The translations under genes and the position numbers were made by a program. From assembly GCA_019694835.1 (NCBI GenBank), contig JAIBBE010000207.1, forward strand, positions 1 to 64,000: DNA of 64,000 nt, given 5' to 3'. Position 1 is the stretch's first letter. The number at the start of each line of letters is the position of its first letter. The notes below the pieces were generated by a model. The model did no database searches. It worked only from the letters and a program-made list of their open reading frames with translations, and was not told where the DNA came from. Source of the DNA: Fimbriimonadaceae bacterium. Lineage in GTDB: Bacteria; Armatimonadota; Fimbriimonadia; Fimbriimonadales; Fimbriimonadaceae. Positions 1-8,960 of this stretch are shown here, piece after piece.

Positions 1-81
1 CCTCGCCCACCGGGTCGTGGGCCAAAATCCGATGTATCCTATAGGGGTTACCTTGCATTTTGTCTAGGAGAGGTTGTACTA

Positions 82-1236
82 ATGCGCATAGCTGTTCTTG
101 CCATGGCGATGGCCCTGTCGGTGGTTGCGTCCGCCCAAGTGTTGGTCAGTGCGGACTTTGAGGAGGAAGCTGGCTACTCGCTCGGAACGTTGCAGGGACA
201 GAGTTCGCCCCCTTGGAACGACAGTTCTGGTCTTCAGGCGTTCAAGGTCATCAACTCGGTTGCAGGACCGTCTGGATTTCGAGCAGTGGAGATCAACACG
301 GGCCCGATCGGCCCGAGTTGGGCATGGCAGCCCATCAACCCGAGCAACATCCAGCCCGACAAACCCATCGTGGTCGCGTCCGTTTGGGCAAGAACTGCCC
401 GAGACCCCGATGGACGCCCCTCGAGCTATGCGGGTCTCGATGCCTACCAGACCCTTCCTAATTCGCGGATGGCGGCGATTCGCTTCCGCCACACCTCGGG
501 GCCCTCAGCAGGAACGGTCGAGATGGTGGCCAACAACCAGCAATTCTTTGCGAATGTGCCGACACCTCAGCCCGACACTTGGTATCGCACGATTCTCATG
601 CTGAACCTGACCACGGGGCGAGCCTGTGGCAGTTGGAACGGCCATCAGATTCAGGTTGATAACCCGGTTTGGTTTGGTCCCAATTACCTCCCTGCGAGTC
701 GACTCGTCGACGTCGACCTCTATGCCTCCGCGGTCGGTTACAACCGGCTTCTCTTCGATAACCTCCATGTCGAAGCGGTTCAAACGGGCACGCTTCAAGG
801 CCGAGTGTTTCTTGGAGAGTGGTCCGAGACCATGGCGGGGCAACCGGTTTCCATTCAAATCCGGGACCTCAATGGCAACATCATCGAGGCTCAAGACTCC
901 GTTCTGGACGAGTTCGGGCACTTCCGGGTTCGCACGGCTTTCCGGGGAGTCTGCCGAATAGCGGCCAAATCTTGGCATTGGCTGGCCAAGCTGGCTCCTG
1001 GCCAACTGCTGATTACCGACGCTGGCATCCACGACCTTGATTTCGCGCTCACCAACGGCGACAGCAACAATGACAATGCGGTCGACATCGGAGACTACGC
1101 GATCATTTCGCGCTCCATTCCTTCTTCATTGGGTACTCCCACGTGGGATGCGCGCGGAGACCTGAACGGGGACCGGTTCGTCGATATCGCCGATTACGCC
1201 GTCCTCTCGCTTAGGTATGGAACCGAGGGAGAGTAG
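82..1236 (+). CDS. Secreted protein with C-terminal dockerin-like repeats
   Basis: A secreted protein of 384 residues whose exact substrate is unknown. Residues 1-18 form a signal peptide ending in VVASA before QVLV. The middle is beta-rich, as in laminin-G or carbohydrate-binding modules, and a stretch near residues 238-290 (LQGRVFLGEW...) resembles a carboxypeptidase-regulatory-like beta-sandwich. The C-terminus carries two calcium-loop repeats, NGDSNNDNAVDIGDYAIIS and GDLNGDRFVDIADYAVLS, typical of dockerin type I-like tails. An AGGAGAGG ribosome site lies 8 nt before the ATG. A relic of the same kind of tail is at 60868-61017. Secretion and dockerin calls are firm; the function is not recognised. 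Confidence 0.8.
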   Translation: MRIAVLAMAMALSVVASAQVLVSADFEEEAGYSLGTLQGQSSPPWNDSSGLQAFKVINSVAGPSGFRAVEINTGPIGPSWAWQPINPSNIQPDKPIVVASVWARTARDPDGRPSSYAGLDAYQTLPNSRMAAIRFRHTSGPSAGTVEMVANNQQFFANVPTPQPDTWYRTILMLNLTTGRACGSWNGHQIQVDNPVWFGPNYLPASRLVDVDLYASAVGYNRLLFDNLHVEAVQTGTLQGRVFLGEWSETMAGQPVSIQIRDLNGNIIEAQDSVLDEFGHFRVRTAFRGVCRIAAKSWHWLAKLAPGQLLITDAGIHDLDFALTNGDSNNDNAVDIGDYAIISRSIPSSLGTPTWDARGDLNGDRFVDIADYAVLSLRYGTEGE

Positions 1237-1261
1237 CCTCCCCCTCGGTCTTCATTCACCG

Positions 1262-1468
1262 TTAACGCCCGGCCGGCACGTTGGGGTCGCTTGATTCGGC
1301 GGCGCGCCCCCCACCCTTGCCCTCGACAGAGTCTGCGCCGCTAGCCGCTCCCGCTTTCGAGGCTTCGGCGGCGGGCGAAGCACTCTCGCCGCCGGAACCA
1401 CCGGAACTCCCGCAACCAATGGTCACGGCAAGGCAGCAGGCCAGAAACAAGAGCTTCACGGATTGCAT
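1262..1468 (-). CDS. Small lipoprotein
   Basis: A 68-residue protein with a short basic N-terminus, a hydrophobic segment and a lipobox VTIGC, so it is probably lipidated at Cys19 and anchored in a membrane. The rest is low-complexity Gly/Ser/Ala/Glu. Its ATG lies inside the end of the prepilin gene (13-nt overlap), so the two are probably translated from one mRNA. It has no recognisable domain. The Ala/Gly/Ser-rich tail may be a spacer or a partner of the pilin-like protein. Confidence 0.6.
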   Translation of the reverse strand: MQSVKLLFLACCLAVTIGCGSSGGSGGESASPAAEASKAGAASGADSVEGKGGGRAAESSDPNVPAGR

Positions 1469-2427
1469 AGGATCGCGGCCCCCGCTCCGAATTGATAGTT
1501 GAACTCGCTATCCGGTCGGAAGAAACTGATGTACTGCGGGGCTCCGGTGGCCGCCACGCAACGGTGGTAGCGAAGCTGCTGTCCGGGTTTCACCCCGTAC
1601 TGCAGGGTTGGGTCGTCGTAACTTCGGTACATTGCGCCAGCGGGCGTAGCCGTCCCAGACGGGTTCATGTTGCGGAATCGGGCCGAGGAATCGGCAGAAA
1701 CGAAGTTCATGCCCTTTCCATGCACCCAAGCGCTGTCATTGGCAGCGGCATACGGAGCGTAGCTGATGTCGCCCGCACCTCCGTTGAGAGTCCCGCCGAT
1801 CTGGGGTGGGCCAGCTGGGTTGAATTGGCAGGTTCGAATCGGGTTCGCCACCGTCCCGCTACGCGGGTAGCAGTAGAGGACCGGATTGGTGAACGAGTAG
1901 CCCACGATCTCTTCTTGCATATTGCCCCACCAGACCATGGTCAGCTTTGCTGGCATCGCGACCGCGCTCGCGCTGAGCGTGCTGAGCAGACCGTTTGCGG
2001 ACAGGCTCGTGTTCTTATAGGCGAATCGGGGAGTCCCCGCACCCGGTATCAGTCCATTAAACTTCTTGAGGCCGGGGCCATTCAGGACTTCGTAGCTCTT
2101 GATATAGGGCTGGGTCGAGTTGGCCCAGTGAATGATGTCCCAACTGTAGTACTGCCCGTTGTAATCCCAGCCAGCCGGGGTTGCTGCCGAATAGTTGAAG
2201 TAAGAGTTGCCGGCGGGGTCCAGCTCGGTCATGATCGGGTAGCAGTCGTCATTGTCCCCCAGGTACATGACGATGCCAAAGGCCGTTTGCTTGGTGTTGC
2301 TGAGGGCCTGAGTCTTCTTCGCGGCTTCCTTCGCTTGCGCGAAGACCGGGAACAGGATGGCAGCCAGGATCGCGATGATCGCGATGACGACGAGCAGTTC
2401 GATGAGGGTAAAAGCCCTTCGTTTCAT
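1456..2427 (-). CDS. Prepilin-type N-terminal cleavage/methylation protein (DUF1559-like)
   Basis: A type IV pilin-like or pseudopilin protein of 323 residues. It begins [18 protein letters not shown], the prepilin peptidase recognition and transmembrane helix, followed by [15 protein letters not shown], typical of Fimbriimonadia-like pilins. The C-terminal part is a variable globular head; [16 protein letters not shown] is a degenerate form of the H-x9-DG motif seen in this family. A GAGAGG site precedes the ATG. It is first in a two-gene unit with the lipoprotein that overlaps its end. It probably acts at the cell surface as part of a pilus or secretion pseudopilus; which one cannot be told. 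Confidence 0.9.
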   Translation of the reverse strand: MKRRAFTLIELLVVIAIIAILAAILFPVFAQAKEAAKKTQALSNTKQTAFGIVMYLGDNDDCYPIMTELDPAGNSYFNYSAATPAGWDYNGQYYSWDIIHWANSTQPYIKSYEVLNGPGLKKFNGLIPGAGTPRFAYKNTSLSANGLLSTLSASAVAMPAKLTMVWWGNMQEEIVGYSFTNPVLYCYPRSGTVANPIRTCQFNPAGPPQIGGTLNGGAGDISYAPYAAANDSAWVHGKGMNFVSADSSARFRNMNPSGTATPAGAMYRSYDDPTLQYGVKPGQQLRYHRCVAATGAPQYISFFRPDSEFNYQFGAGAAILCNP

Positions 2428-2517
2428 AATTGCGCCTCTCTCAATGAGCAGTACTTCGTCAGTTTAGCCAAATATCCCGAAATTGCCAACCGTTTGTGCG
2501 AAAATTCAGGACGCGAC

Positions 2518-4542
2518 TTACGTGCTGAGGTGTTTCTTCCACCAGGTGACGATTTCACCCAACCGGTGCAAGCGCATATCGGGTGGACCACCGCGAGACA
2601 TGCCGTGCGATGTCGTGACGGGGTAGCGTACGAATCGGGAGTCAACGCCCCGGACCTGCAGCGCGCTGAAAACCTGCTCACTCTGCTCGATGTTGCACCG
2701 CAGGTCGCCTTCGCTGTGAATAATGAGCATTGGGGTGCTGACCTTGTCGAAGTACGCGATCGGTGACTGCTTCCACAGCGTCGAGATGGTGTCGAGATCG
2801 CCCCACGGCGAGCCCACCCAGTAACCGTCGCGGTTGATCGGGAAGTCGCTGTTGCCCCCCATGCTGACGAGGTTGCTCACACAGCGGTCGGTGATTGCCG
2901 CCTTGAAATCGGTTGTGTGACCGACGATCCAGTTGGTCATGTACCCGCCATAGCTGCCCCCCATGACGCCGAGCAAACCCGGATGGATGTACGGCTGGTG
3001 CTGCATCCAGCGGGTGACGGACTGGAGGTCTTCCCAATCGCGGTCACCCCAAGCGCCCCGAATTGCCGCGCAATGGGCCTCACCATAGCCCTTGCTGCCT
3101 CGCGGGTTGCTGAAAACGACGACATATCCCTGAGCGGTCAGCAACTGGAACTCATGGAAGAACGCCCAGCCGTACTGGGCGTGGGGCCCGCCGTGGATTT
3201 CGAGAACGGCGGGGTAGCGCTTGGGCTCGAGGTAATCGACCGGCTTCATGACCCAGGCATGCACCTTCCAGCCGTCGCTCGATTCCAGCCACACCTCCTC
3301 CGGTTCCACGAGCTTGATTTCATCGTGGAAGGCCTGATTGAAATGAGTCAAGACCCGGGGCGTGTGGTGGACGTCATTGAGGTCAATGACGGCGACTTCG
3401 TTGAGCTTTGTAGCGTTGCCCCAAAGACAGGCGACCTTCTCGCCGTCCCGGCTAAGATTGCTGGCAAGGATCGTGTGCTGGCCGCTGGTCAGTACTTCGA
3501 TCCGGGCTTTGTCGACCTGAACGAATCCCAGTTGCGTTTCACCGTGCCACCCAACACTGACATAGATCGCCTTCGAATCGGGACTCCATTCGAGCATGGC
3601 GAAACCGTAGGAGTCCTTGGTGTCGCTGAGGCCCATGACGGTCAGACAGTAGTCGTCTTCCCGGGAGAGGCAGGTCGGCTGACCTCCATCGGCCGGGACG
3701 ATGAAAAGTTTGGTGTTGTGGATGCCCCACGGGTCGGTCTCTGAATCATCTCCGAGGTAGGCCAAGGTCTTTCCATCGGGTGACCAGCGCACTGTGTTCT
3801 TCTCGCCTTTCGGCAGGCCCTCAAGCTTCCAGGCTTGTCCGTCGGAAACCGTAACCCTGAAAATCTGGTCATTGGGAGGATCTGCCCACAGGTTCTTGCT
3901 GACGGTGTGGATCAGAGCGAGCTCTTTCGAGTCAGGCGACCAGTCGAGGCTGTAATAACCGAGGGCGCACTTGTCATAAATCTTCCGATGTTCACCCGAT
4001 TCGATGTCGACGATGTAGACCGCGTATCGCTGGTTGTCGAAATAGCCATCTCCGTCGAGCCTGTACCAGGCGCTGTCGATGGTACGCGCCGGAATGGACT
4101 TGCCCGACGCTTCGCGCTCCTTCGTTGCTTTCTGCGTCCATTCCTCAGCCGTCTCGCGGAAGGTGAAGGCAATCATCTTGCCGTCGGGTGACCAGCGCAG
4201 GTCGCCGATGGAACCCTCGGGCAGGGAAGTGAGTTTGCGGGCTTCGCCACCGTGGGTCGGAATGATGAAGATCTGAGCCAGCTTTTCTTCCCGTCCCGAA
4301 ATGAAGGCAATGCGATCGCCGTTCGGTGACCATCGGCCCATCCCCGCGCCGCCTTCGCCTTGCGTCCACTGGGTGACCTTTCCGTCGAGGTCGACGGAGT
4401 AGAGGTTGCCGATGTACTTGTTCTTCTCGGCCTTGACGTGGCGTTTGGAGAAGAGAATGTGCTGGCCGTCGGGGCTGATCTGGGGGTCGCCGAGGAATTC
4501 GATTCGCAGAAGATCCTCAGCCGTGATGGGGCGCTTGGGCAT
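2518..4542 (-). CDS. S9 family serine peptidase (acylaminoacyl-peptidase/DPP-like)
   Basis: Prolyl-oligopeptidase family enzyme of 674 residues, which cleaves short peptides. The N-terminal two-thirds is a TolB/WD40-like beta-propeller with repeated WSPDGK motifs (for example SPDGQHILF, SPNGDRIAF, SPDGKMIAF). The C-terminal third is the alpha/beta-hydrolase domain: nucleophile Ser near residue 529 in GGSYGGYM, Asp near 611 in HSEGDLRCN, His near 647 in TSHGMSRGG. HGGPHAQYGW supplies the oxyanion region. No signal peptide is seen, so it is probably cytoplasmic. No ribosome site is visible; a TAACCT box ends 6 nt before the ATG, suggesting a leaderless mRNA. Confidence 0.92.
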   Translation of the reverse strand: MPKRPITAEDLLRIEFLGDPQISPDGQHILFSKRHVKAEKNKYIGNLYSVDLDGKVTQWTQGEGGAGMGRWSPNGDRIAFISGREEKLAQIFIIPTHGGEARKLTSLPEGSIGDLRWSPDGKMIAFTFRETAEEWTQKATKEREASGKSIPARTIDSAWYRLDGDGYFDNQRYAVYIVDIESGEHRKIYDKCALGYYSLDWSPDSKELALIHTVSKNLWADPPNDQIFRVTVSDGQAWKLEGLPKGEKNTVRWSPDGKTLAYLGDDSETDPWGIHNTKLFIVPADGGQPTCLSREDDYCLTVMGLSDTKDSYGFAMLEWSPDSKAIYVSVGWHGETQLGFVQVDKARIEVLTSGQHTILASNLSRDGEKVACLWGNATKLNEVAVIDLNDVHHTPRVLTHFNQAFHDEIKLVEPEEVWLESSDGWKVHAWVMKPVDYLEPKRYPAVLEIHGGPHAQYGWAFFHEFQLLTAQGYVVVFSNPRGSKGYGEAHCAAIRGAWGDRDWEDLQSVTRWMQHQPYIHPGLLGVMGGSYGGYMTNWIVGHTTDFKAAITDRCVSNLVSMGGNSDFPINRDGYWVGSPWGDLDTISTLWKQSPIAYFDKVSTPMLIIHSEGDLRCNIEQSEQVFSALQVRGVDSRFVRYPVTTSHGMSRGGPPDMRLHRLGEIVTWWKKHLST

Positions 4543-4548
4543 TCGCAG

Positions 4549-4554
4549 AGGTTA
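4549..4554 (-). promoter_or_regulatory. -10 box TAACCT, leaderless start of the S9 peptidase
   Basis: On the minus strand TAACCT is followed by exactly 6 nt and then the ATG, so transcription would begin at the start codon. One of a recurring series in this window. Confidence 0.55.
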
Positions 4555-4568
4555 CCGGTTTTTCGGCC

Positions 4569-5243
4569 TCAGTAACGGATCGCGATCGGGGGGCCACCGA
4601 ACTTGGGCTCACGCTTCAGCACATACAGGTCGACGAACATCAGCGCCCGCGATCCCACCTCGCGAACGTAGGTCTTGGGCGAGACGCTTGGAGGCAGGGG
4701 CTTGGTCTGAAACCCGACCGCATCGAGTCCCTCGTGGCGTGCGATGAAGAGGGCGCGTGGCAGGTGGAAGTCATCGGTGACCAAGGTCACCGCCTTGACC
4801 CCAAAAACGCGTTTCGCCCGCAGGACCGAGTCGAGCGTTCGGAATCCAGCGTGGTCCTGAGTGATCGCGCTTGTGGGCACGCCTCGCTGAACGAGGGCTT
4901 TCTGCATTGCACCCGGCTCGTCGTAGTAGACGCTGCCATTGTCGCCGCTCACCAAGATGGCCTTGACTTTGCCGGATCGGTAGAGCTTGGCTGCGGCGTC
5001 CATTCGCCGCTCGAAGAACAGGTTCTTGCGCCCCGCGACCGTCGGTGAAGTGCCGAGAACCAAGGCAACCGGACGGGAAGGGACCAGGTCCGTCGAAGTG
5101 TAGATTCGGCCAGCGGTTGAGGACAGGACCACCTGATTGACGGTGATCAGACCAGCCAACGCGACGAAGGAAACGCCCGCAAGCCAACGGAGAATCCGCC
5201 TCCGCTTGGAAGCCTTGGTCGACGCTCTTTCCTTCCTGGCCAC
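4569..5243 (-). CDS. SanA/YdcF-like DUF218 protein
   Basis: An inner-membrane protein of about 224 residues. A basic N-terminus is followed by one transmembrane helix (WLAGVSFVALAGLITVNQVV) and an extracytoplasmic DUF218 domain with PVALVLGTSPTV, ILVSGDNGS, AFRTLDS-like and VTDDFHLPRAL motifs, as in Escherichia coli SanA (vancomycin exclusion) and ElyC. The family affects envelope barrier function; the biochemical activity is not established. I chose the GTG at 5243 because a TATCCT box ends 5 nt upstream; an in-frame TTG at 5258 would add five residues. It is divergent from the gene at 5289 and shares a very short intergenic region with it. Confidence 0.8.
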   Translation of the reverse strand: MARKERASTKASKRRRILRWLAGVSFVALAGLITVNQVVLSSTAGRIYTSTDLVPSRPVALVLGTSPTVAGRKNLFFERRMDAAAKLYRSGKVKAILVSGDNGSVYYDEPGAMQKALVQRGVPTSAITQDHAGFRTLDSVLRAKRVFGVKAVTLVTDDFHLPRALFIARHEGLDAVGFQTKPLPPSVSPKTYVREVGSRALMFVDLYVLKREPKFGGPPIAIRY

Positions 5244-5248
5244 GTCTG

Positions 5249-5254
5249 AGGATA
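5249..5254 (-). promoter_or_regulatory. -10 box TATCCT before SanA-like gene
   Basis: Minus-strand TATCCT lies 5 nt before GTG at 5243. It supports GTG rather than the upstream TTG as the start and suggests a leaderless mRNA. Confidence 0.45.
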
Positions 5255-5277
5255 GCAAATTTGGGGGTCTCGTTGGC

Positions 5278-5283
5278 TAAAAT
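5278..5283 (+). promoter_or_regulatory. -10 box TAAAAT, leaderless start of 5289 gene
   Basis: TAAAAT is followed by CGCGC and the ATG at 5289. No ribosome site is present. Divergent from the minus-strand box at 5249-5254. Confidence 0.5.
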
Positions 5284-5288
5284 CGCGC

Positions 5289-5942
5289 ATGGCTGCTCCG
5301 CCTGTTCTCTACCCACAGCCAAGACCAGCAAAAAAGACTCCGTGGTTGCTGATCGGCATCGTGTTAGCGGTCACCTGCGTGCTGGGTTTCGGGGGCATGA
5401 TGGCACTCGGCTATTTTTGGCAGGCCAACGCTAAGGAAGTGCCGATGCCGGCACACGTCCGCGAAGCCTTGTTGACGGCGGACGACTTCGACGGCTGGCT
5501 TAAAGATCCGCTGGGTAAGCCCGGGACCGAAAACGCCGTGCTCAAAGAGGCGTGGGGCAAGTCGATGACCGCTGAGTACGAATGGGATGCAGAGGGATTC
5601 TACATTTCGTCCACGGTTGACTACGGGGGAGGGCGATTGGGTGCGGACGGAACCGACTTCACCCTACTGACATCGATCCAGAGCCGAGCGGAAGATCAGG
5701 AAGCGGATAAGATAGAGTTCCGCGAGGCCAATGAGTTTTTCAAGTGGGGAGATCGATCCACGTTCGCTCACATCCACAATAAGGCGGGGGACCGAATAGG
5801 CTTTCGTCTCATTGCGCTCAAGGGAAACAGGCTAATCCACTACATTGTTGTCGGAGTGGGCGTGGAGAAGTCGGAGGACCTGCAAGATCTACTTGGAGAT
5901 ACGCTTGCGGCGGTGAGCAACTTGCCCGAACGACCGGAATAA
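5289..5942 (+). CDS. Hypothetical single-pass membrane protein
   Basis: A 217-residue protein. Residues 1-16 are Pro/Lys-rich, residues about 17-43 form a strong transmembrane helix (WLLIGIVLAVTCVLGFGG...), and the remainder is a soluble extracytoplasmic domain. The fold is not recognised; conserved-looking stretches include LTADDFDGWLKDPLG and DRIGFRLIALKGNRLIHY. The short Pro-rich start resembles other bacterial bitopic proteins with unknown function. Leaderless-type start. The gene is followed after 42 nt by the half-UvrA gene, which seems to have its own promoter. Confidence 0.75.
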   Translation: MAAPPVLYPQPRPAKKTPWLLIGIVLAVTCVLGFGGMMALGYFWQANAKEVPMPAHVREALLTADDFDGWLKDPLGKPGTENAVLKEAWGKSMTAEYEWDAEGFYISSTVDYGGGRLGADGTDFTLLTSIQSRAEDQEADKIEFREANEFFKWGDRSTFAHIHNKAGDRIGFRLIALKGNRLIHYIVVGVGVEKSEDLQDLLGDTLAAVSNLPERPE

Positions 5943-5984
5943 CCGGCGCGGCGGTCAATGGCAATACGATATACTAGCGTCCAC

Positions 5985-7022
5985 ATGTCGCAAGGCTGGC
6001 TGGTGTTGCGCGGGGCGCGTGGAAACAACTTGAAGAACGTCGATGTGGCCATTCCCATCGGCTTGTTCACCTGCGTCACCGGGGTCTCAGGCTCCGGCAA
6101 GTCCACCCTTGTGCAGGACACGCTCTTCCCTAGGCTGATGTACGAAGTCTACGGCACCCGGGGAGTATGGGAGCCACACGACTCGCTGGAGGGCCACGAG
6201 GTTTTCGACAAGATCATCGACATCGATCAATCCCCGATCGGCCGAACTCCGCGCAGCAATCCGGCGACCTATACGGGCACCTTCGATATGATCCGCGAGC
6301 TGTTCTCGATGACGCCCGATGCGAAACTCCGCGGCTACAAGAACGGGCGGTTCAGCTTCAACGTCAAGGGCGGGCGGTGTGAGGCTTGCAAAGGCGATGG
6401 GATTATTAAGATCGAAATGCACTTCCTCCCCGATGTCTATGTCCCGTGTGAGGTCTGCAAGGGAAAGCGCTACAACCGGGAGACGCTCGAAGTCAAGTAC
6501 AAGGGCAAGTCGATTTCTGATGTTCTGGAGATGACGATCGAGGAAGCGGTTGACTTTTTTCGCCCGATCCCGAAGATCTTTCGCAAACTGGAGACTCTCC
6601 TCGATGTCGGCTTAGGCTACGTACGCATGGGGCAACCCGCGACGACGCTCTCAGGAGGCGAAGCCCAGCGCATCAAACTCGCCGCCGAACTGTCCAAACG
6701 GGCCACCGGTTCGACGCTGTACATCCTCGACGAGCCGACGACGGGGCTGCATTTCGAGGACGTCGCCAAACTGCTCGTGGTGCTGAATCGCTTAGTTGAC
6801 CAAGGCAACACGGTGCTCGTCATTGAGCATAACTTGGACGTTATCAAGACCGCGGACTGGCTCGTCGATATGGGGCCGGAGGGCGGGACCGGCGGCGGGC
6901 GTGTCATCGCATCCGGTACGCCAGAAGAAGTCGCCGAAGTGCCGACCTCGCACACCGGTGCCTTTTTGAAGCAGATCTTCGAGCGGGACAAGAAATCCAA
7001 GCAGCCTGCGAAGAGCCGTTGA
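5985..7022 (+). CDS. Stand-alone C-terminal half of UvrA (ABC-II module)
   Basis: UvrA is the damage-recognition ATPase of nucleotide excision repair and is normally about 940 residues with two ABC modules. This protein (345 residues from ATG 5985) matches only the second. It opens at the module boundary with [14 protein letters not shown], then Walker [10 protein letters not shown], zinc module CEAC...[17 protein letters not shown], signature [11 protein letters not shown], Walker [12 protein letters not shown] and H-loop [16 protein letters not shown]. All catalytic motifs are intact. No remnant of the first half lies upstream, where unrelated genes occupy both strands. A TATACT box at 5970-5975, 9 nt before ATG 5985, favours that start over ATG 5958. 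It could dimerise into a UvrA-like pair, be a paralogue with another job, or be a decayed copy. Confidence 0.88.
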   Translation: MSQGWLVLRGARGNNLKNVDVAIPIGLFTCVTGVSGSGKSTLVQDTLFPRLMYEVYGTRGVWEPHDSLEGHEVFDKIIDIDQSPIGRTPRSNPATYTGTFDMIRELFSMTPDAKLRGYKNGRFSFNVKGGRCEACKGDGIIKIEMHFLPDVYVPCEVCKGKRYNRETLEVKYKGKSISDVLEMTIEEAVDFFRPIPKIFRKLETLLDVGLGYVRMGQPATTLSGGEAQRIKLAAELSKRATGSTLYILDEPTTGLHFEDVAKLLVVLNRLVDQGNTVLVIEHNLDVIKTADWLVDMGPEGGTGGGRVIASGTPEEVAEVPTSHTGAFLKQIFERDKKSKQPAKSR

Positions 7023-7065
7023 GACCCCCTTGGGGGTTAGTACGTGAGACAGTCTCTGGGACAAG

Positions 7066-7473
7066 ATGAACTACCGATACTCAACGAACTCCTCGGACGT
7101 GGACTGGGTTGCCCTTAAGGCAGCGCTTGAGAAGGACGACTTCTGCAATGGCAGAACGCCTGACGAGTACCGGCGATCGGCGGAGGGGAGCTTCCTTAAC
7201 GTATATGTGTATCACGGCGACGAGATCGTAGGGAATGGCCGGATTCTGTCGGATGGGGTCTGCAACGCCTACATCGTCGACGTATGGACGGCCAAAGAGC
7301 ACCGACGCCGAGGCATCGCCACCGAAATCATGCGGATTCTCTGCGAGGCCGTCCCCGGGCACCATGTCTACCTCCAGACCGACGATGCCCAAGAGCTGTA
7401 CCGCAAATGTGGCTTCAGCGACCATGACTTCGGCATGGGTCGAGTTGTCGGTTCTTGGCTGAACCGGGCGTAG
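7066..7473 (+). CDS. GNAT family N-acetyltransferase
   Basis: A 135-residue Gcn5-related acetyltransferase, transferring acetyl from acetyl-CoA to an amine. The acetyl-CoA loop is visible as VWTAKEHRRRGIATEIM (R/Q-x-x-G-x-A pattern), after the beta4 strand AYIVDVW; the C-terminal LYRKCGFSDHDFGMG matches the usual GNAT end (YxKxGF). Length is that of a single compact GNAT domain. The substrate cannot be predicted. It starts 43 nt after the half-UvrA gene and may be read from the same mRNA. Confidence 0.85.
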   Translation: MNYRYSTNSSDVDWVALKAALEKDDFCNGRTPDEYRRSAEGSFLNVYVYHGDEIVGNGRILSDGVCNAYIVDVWTAKEHRRRGIATEIMRILCEAVPGHHVYLQTDDAQELYRKCGFSDHDFGMGRVVGSWLNRA

Positions 7474-7536
7474 GCGACCCTCCTACCTCATTCCCTGGGC
7501 GTCCAGGAGGGGATTTGATTAAAAACGAAGAAATCA

Positions 7537-7572
7537 TGCCGTAATATTTGTGTATAATCGAATGATACGGCA
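7537..7572 (+). promoter_or_regulatory. Promoter with flanking inverted repeat before mobile mystery gene A
   Basis: TGCCGTA at 7537-7543 and TACGGCA at 7566-7572 form a 7-bp inverted repeat that brackets a TATAAT box at 7553-7558. An autoregulator site for the HTH protein encoded 22 nt downstream is likely. A second box, TAGGAT at 7581-7586, lies 8 nt before the ATG. Confidence 0.5.
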
Positions 7573-7594
7573 GGAATGATTAGGATAATTACGA

Positions 7595-8053
7595 ATGGAC
7601 AATAAGCGACAAAGCCTTCGTCGGCAGCAACTGGACCGCCAGCTTCTCCCATTGCGTGACGTTCTTCCGCCCAGTGCGCCCCCGGGGGGCTGGGTCAAGG
7701 CTATCCGTGAAGCCCTCGGAATGAACCTGCCCGCGTTCGCCCGCCGACTGGGGATCGCCGCATCGACGGCCTACCAACTTGAGCAAGCGGAGGCCAGCGG
7801 TTCTATCACTCTCAATCGTCTTAAAGGAGCCGCTGCGGCGGTCGAGTGTGACGTCTTCGTGGTCCTCGTGCCGCGTTCTTCGCTGAACGAGGTCGTAGAG
7901 AGCCGTGCTCGCGAGAAGGCGCTTAATAGGCTCCAGCGTGTTGGCCACACCATGTCGATCGAGGATCAGGCCGTCAGTCAAGAGGAATTCGAAGATATGG
8001 TGAAGGAGGCTGCTTCAGAGATCCGCTACAGCGGAGAGAAGATCTGGGACTAG
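7595..8053 (+). CDS. Mobile mystery protein A (HTH, antitoxin-like)
   Basis: A 152-residue DNA-binding protein of the mobile mystery protein A type (TIGR02612 by recollection). The helix-turn-helix occupies about residues 33-85: VKAIREALGMNLPAFARRLGI then ASTAYQLEQAEASGSITL. The N-terminus RRQQLDRQL is also typical. These proteins pair with a Fic-domain protein (mobile mystery protein B) and occur on plasmids and other mobile DNA. Here the partner follows immediately, overlapping the stop, but is frameshifted. It probably represses its own promoter through the inverted repeat at 7537-7572. Family known; toxin-antitoxin role inferred. Confidence 0.85.
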   Translation: MDNKRQSLRRQQLDRQLLPLRDVLPPSAPPGGWVKAIREALGMNLPAFARRLGIAASTAYQLEQAEASGSITLNRLKGAAAAVECDVFVVLVPRSSLNEVVESRAREKALNRLQRVGHTMSIEDQAVSQEEFEDMVKEAASEIRYSGEKIWD

Positions 8054-8635
8054 ACTTCAGCTATCCCGAGGGAGCAACTCCCATTGATCCGGATGAGGCC
8101 GTGGGCCTCATCCCCGCGCTGACGACTCAGAACGAACTCAACGAATTTCGAGTTTCTCAACATTAGCGAAGCCCTTGCCTGGGCCGAACAGAGCCGCCAA
8201 ATCAAGTCGAATCTCCTCGATGCATCGACGCTGAAGACTCTGCATCGGCGGATGTTTGGCCAGACTTGGAAGTGGGCGGGGTCCTTTCGGCTGACGCAAA
8301 AGAGCATCGGCGTGGAGGCGGAGAGGATCTCGACCGAGCTTCACAATCTCCTCGAAGATGTCAAGTGGTGGCTTGATTTCGCCAGCTATGAGCCTCGCGA
8401 GATCGCGGCCCGATTCCATCATCGCCTCGTCAGCATTCACCTCTTTCCGAACGGAAACGGGCGACACGCACGACTAGCTACCGATCTCTTGTGCCGCAGA
8501 GAGGGCTGGCAAATGCCATCGTGGGGTGCCTCCGATCTCGTTCGCCCAGGCGATGCGAGGTCCCGATACATCGCAGCCCTCAAGTCGGCGGACGGCCACG
8601 ACATCCAGCCCCTCATTGCCTTTATGTGGAGCTAA
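8044..8635 (+). pseudogene. Mobile mystery protein B (Fic domain), frameshifted
   Basis: Fic proteins move AMP or other nucleotide groups onto target proteins. The first part (from a CTG at 8044 with GGAGAG just upstream) reads YPEGATPIDPDEAVGLIP and runs to a stop at 8164-8166. The continuation is in the next frame: FEFLNISEALAWAEQ, then ARFHHRLVSIHLFPNGNGRHAR, the Fic motif HxFxNGNGRxxR with Asn where many Fic enzymes have Asp or Glu, as usual for this family. Removing one T from the run at 8146-8148 joins both halves into a full-length family member. So either a real one-base insertion or a sequencing error. An ATG at 8252 could still give a 127-residue Fic core. Confidence 0.85.
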
Positions 8636-8654
8636 ACGTTGCTTGCGATCTCCA

Positions 8655-8960
8655 TCACGAAACCTCCGGGTTGACAGCCTCGATGATGCTCCCTATCGTT
8701 CGATGGGCCTCCAGTGGATGGCGAAGAGGCAAGTTGAGATTGATGGTGTATCGGTTTTGCCGCCCTTCCCGCGACCGCTCAATCGCCCCGGCATCCTGCA
8801 GGTCGGAAATGATCCGCTGAACCGCTCGTTCGGTGATGCCGACCCTAGCGGCGATATCGCGCATCCGCATGGAGGGGTCCGTTGCTAGACAAATCAGCAC
8901 ATGCGAATGGTTGCTGAGAAATGTCCAGGACCTCAGGGGCTCGGGGTTGACGTGCGACAT
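8655..8960 (-). CDS. Winged helix-turn-helix regulator (MarR/ArsR-like)
   Basis: A 101-residue transcriptional regulator. The winged helix spans about residues 15-75: WTFLSNHSHVLICLATDP, MRDIAARVGITERAVQRII as the recognition part, and REGRQNRYTIN as the wing; the tail LPLRHPLEAHRTIGSII is characteristic of this small family. No ligand-binding domain is attached. It is divergent from icd with 71 nt between the start codons; a near-palindromic ATTCG/CGTAAT arrangement sits in that gap, so it may control icd and itself. No clear ribosome site. Confidence 0.8.
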   Translation of the reverse strand: MSHVNPEPLRSWTFLSNHSHVLICLATDPSMRMRDIAARVGITERAVQRIISDLQDAGAIERSREGRQNRYTINLNLPLRHPLEAHRTIGSIIEAVNPEVS

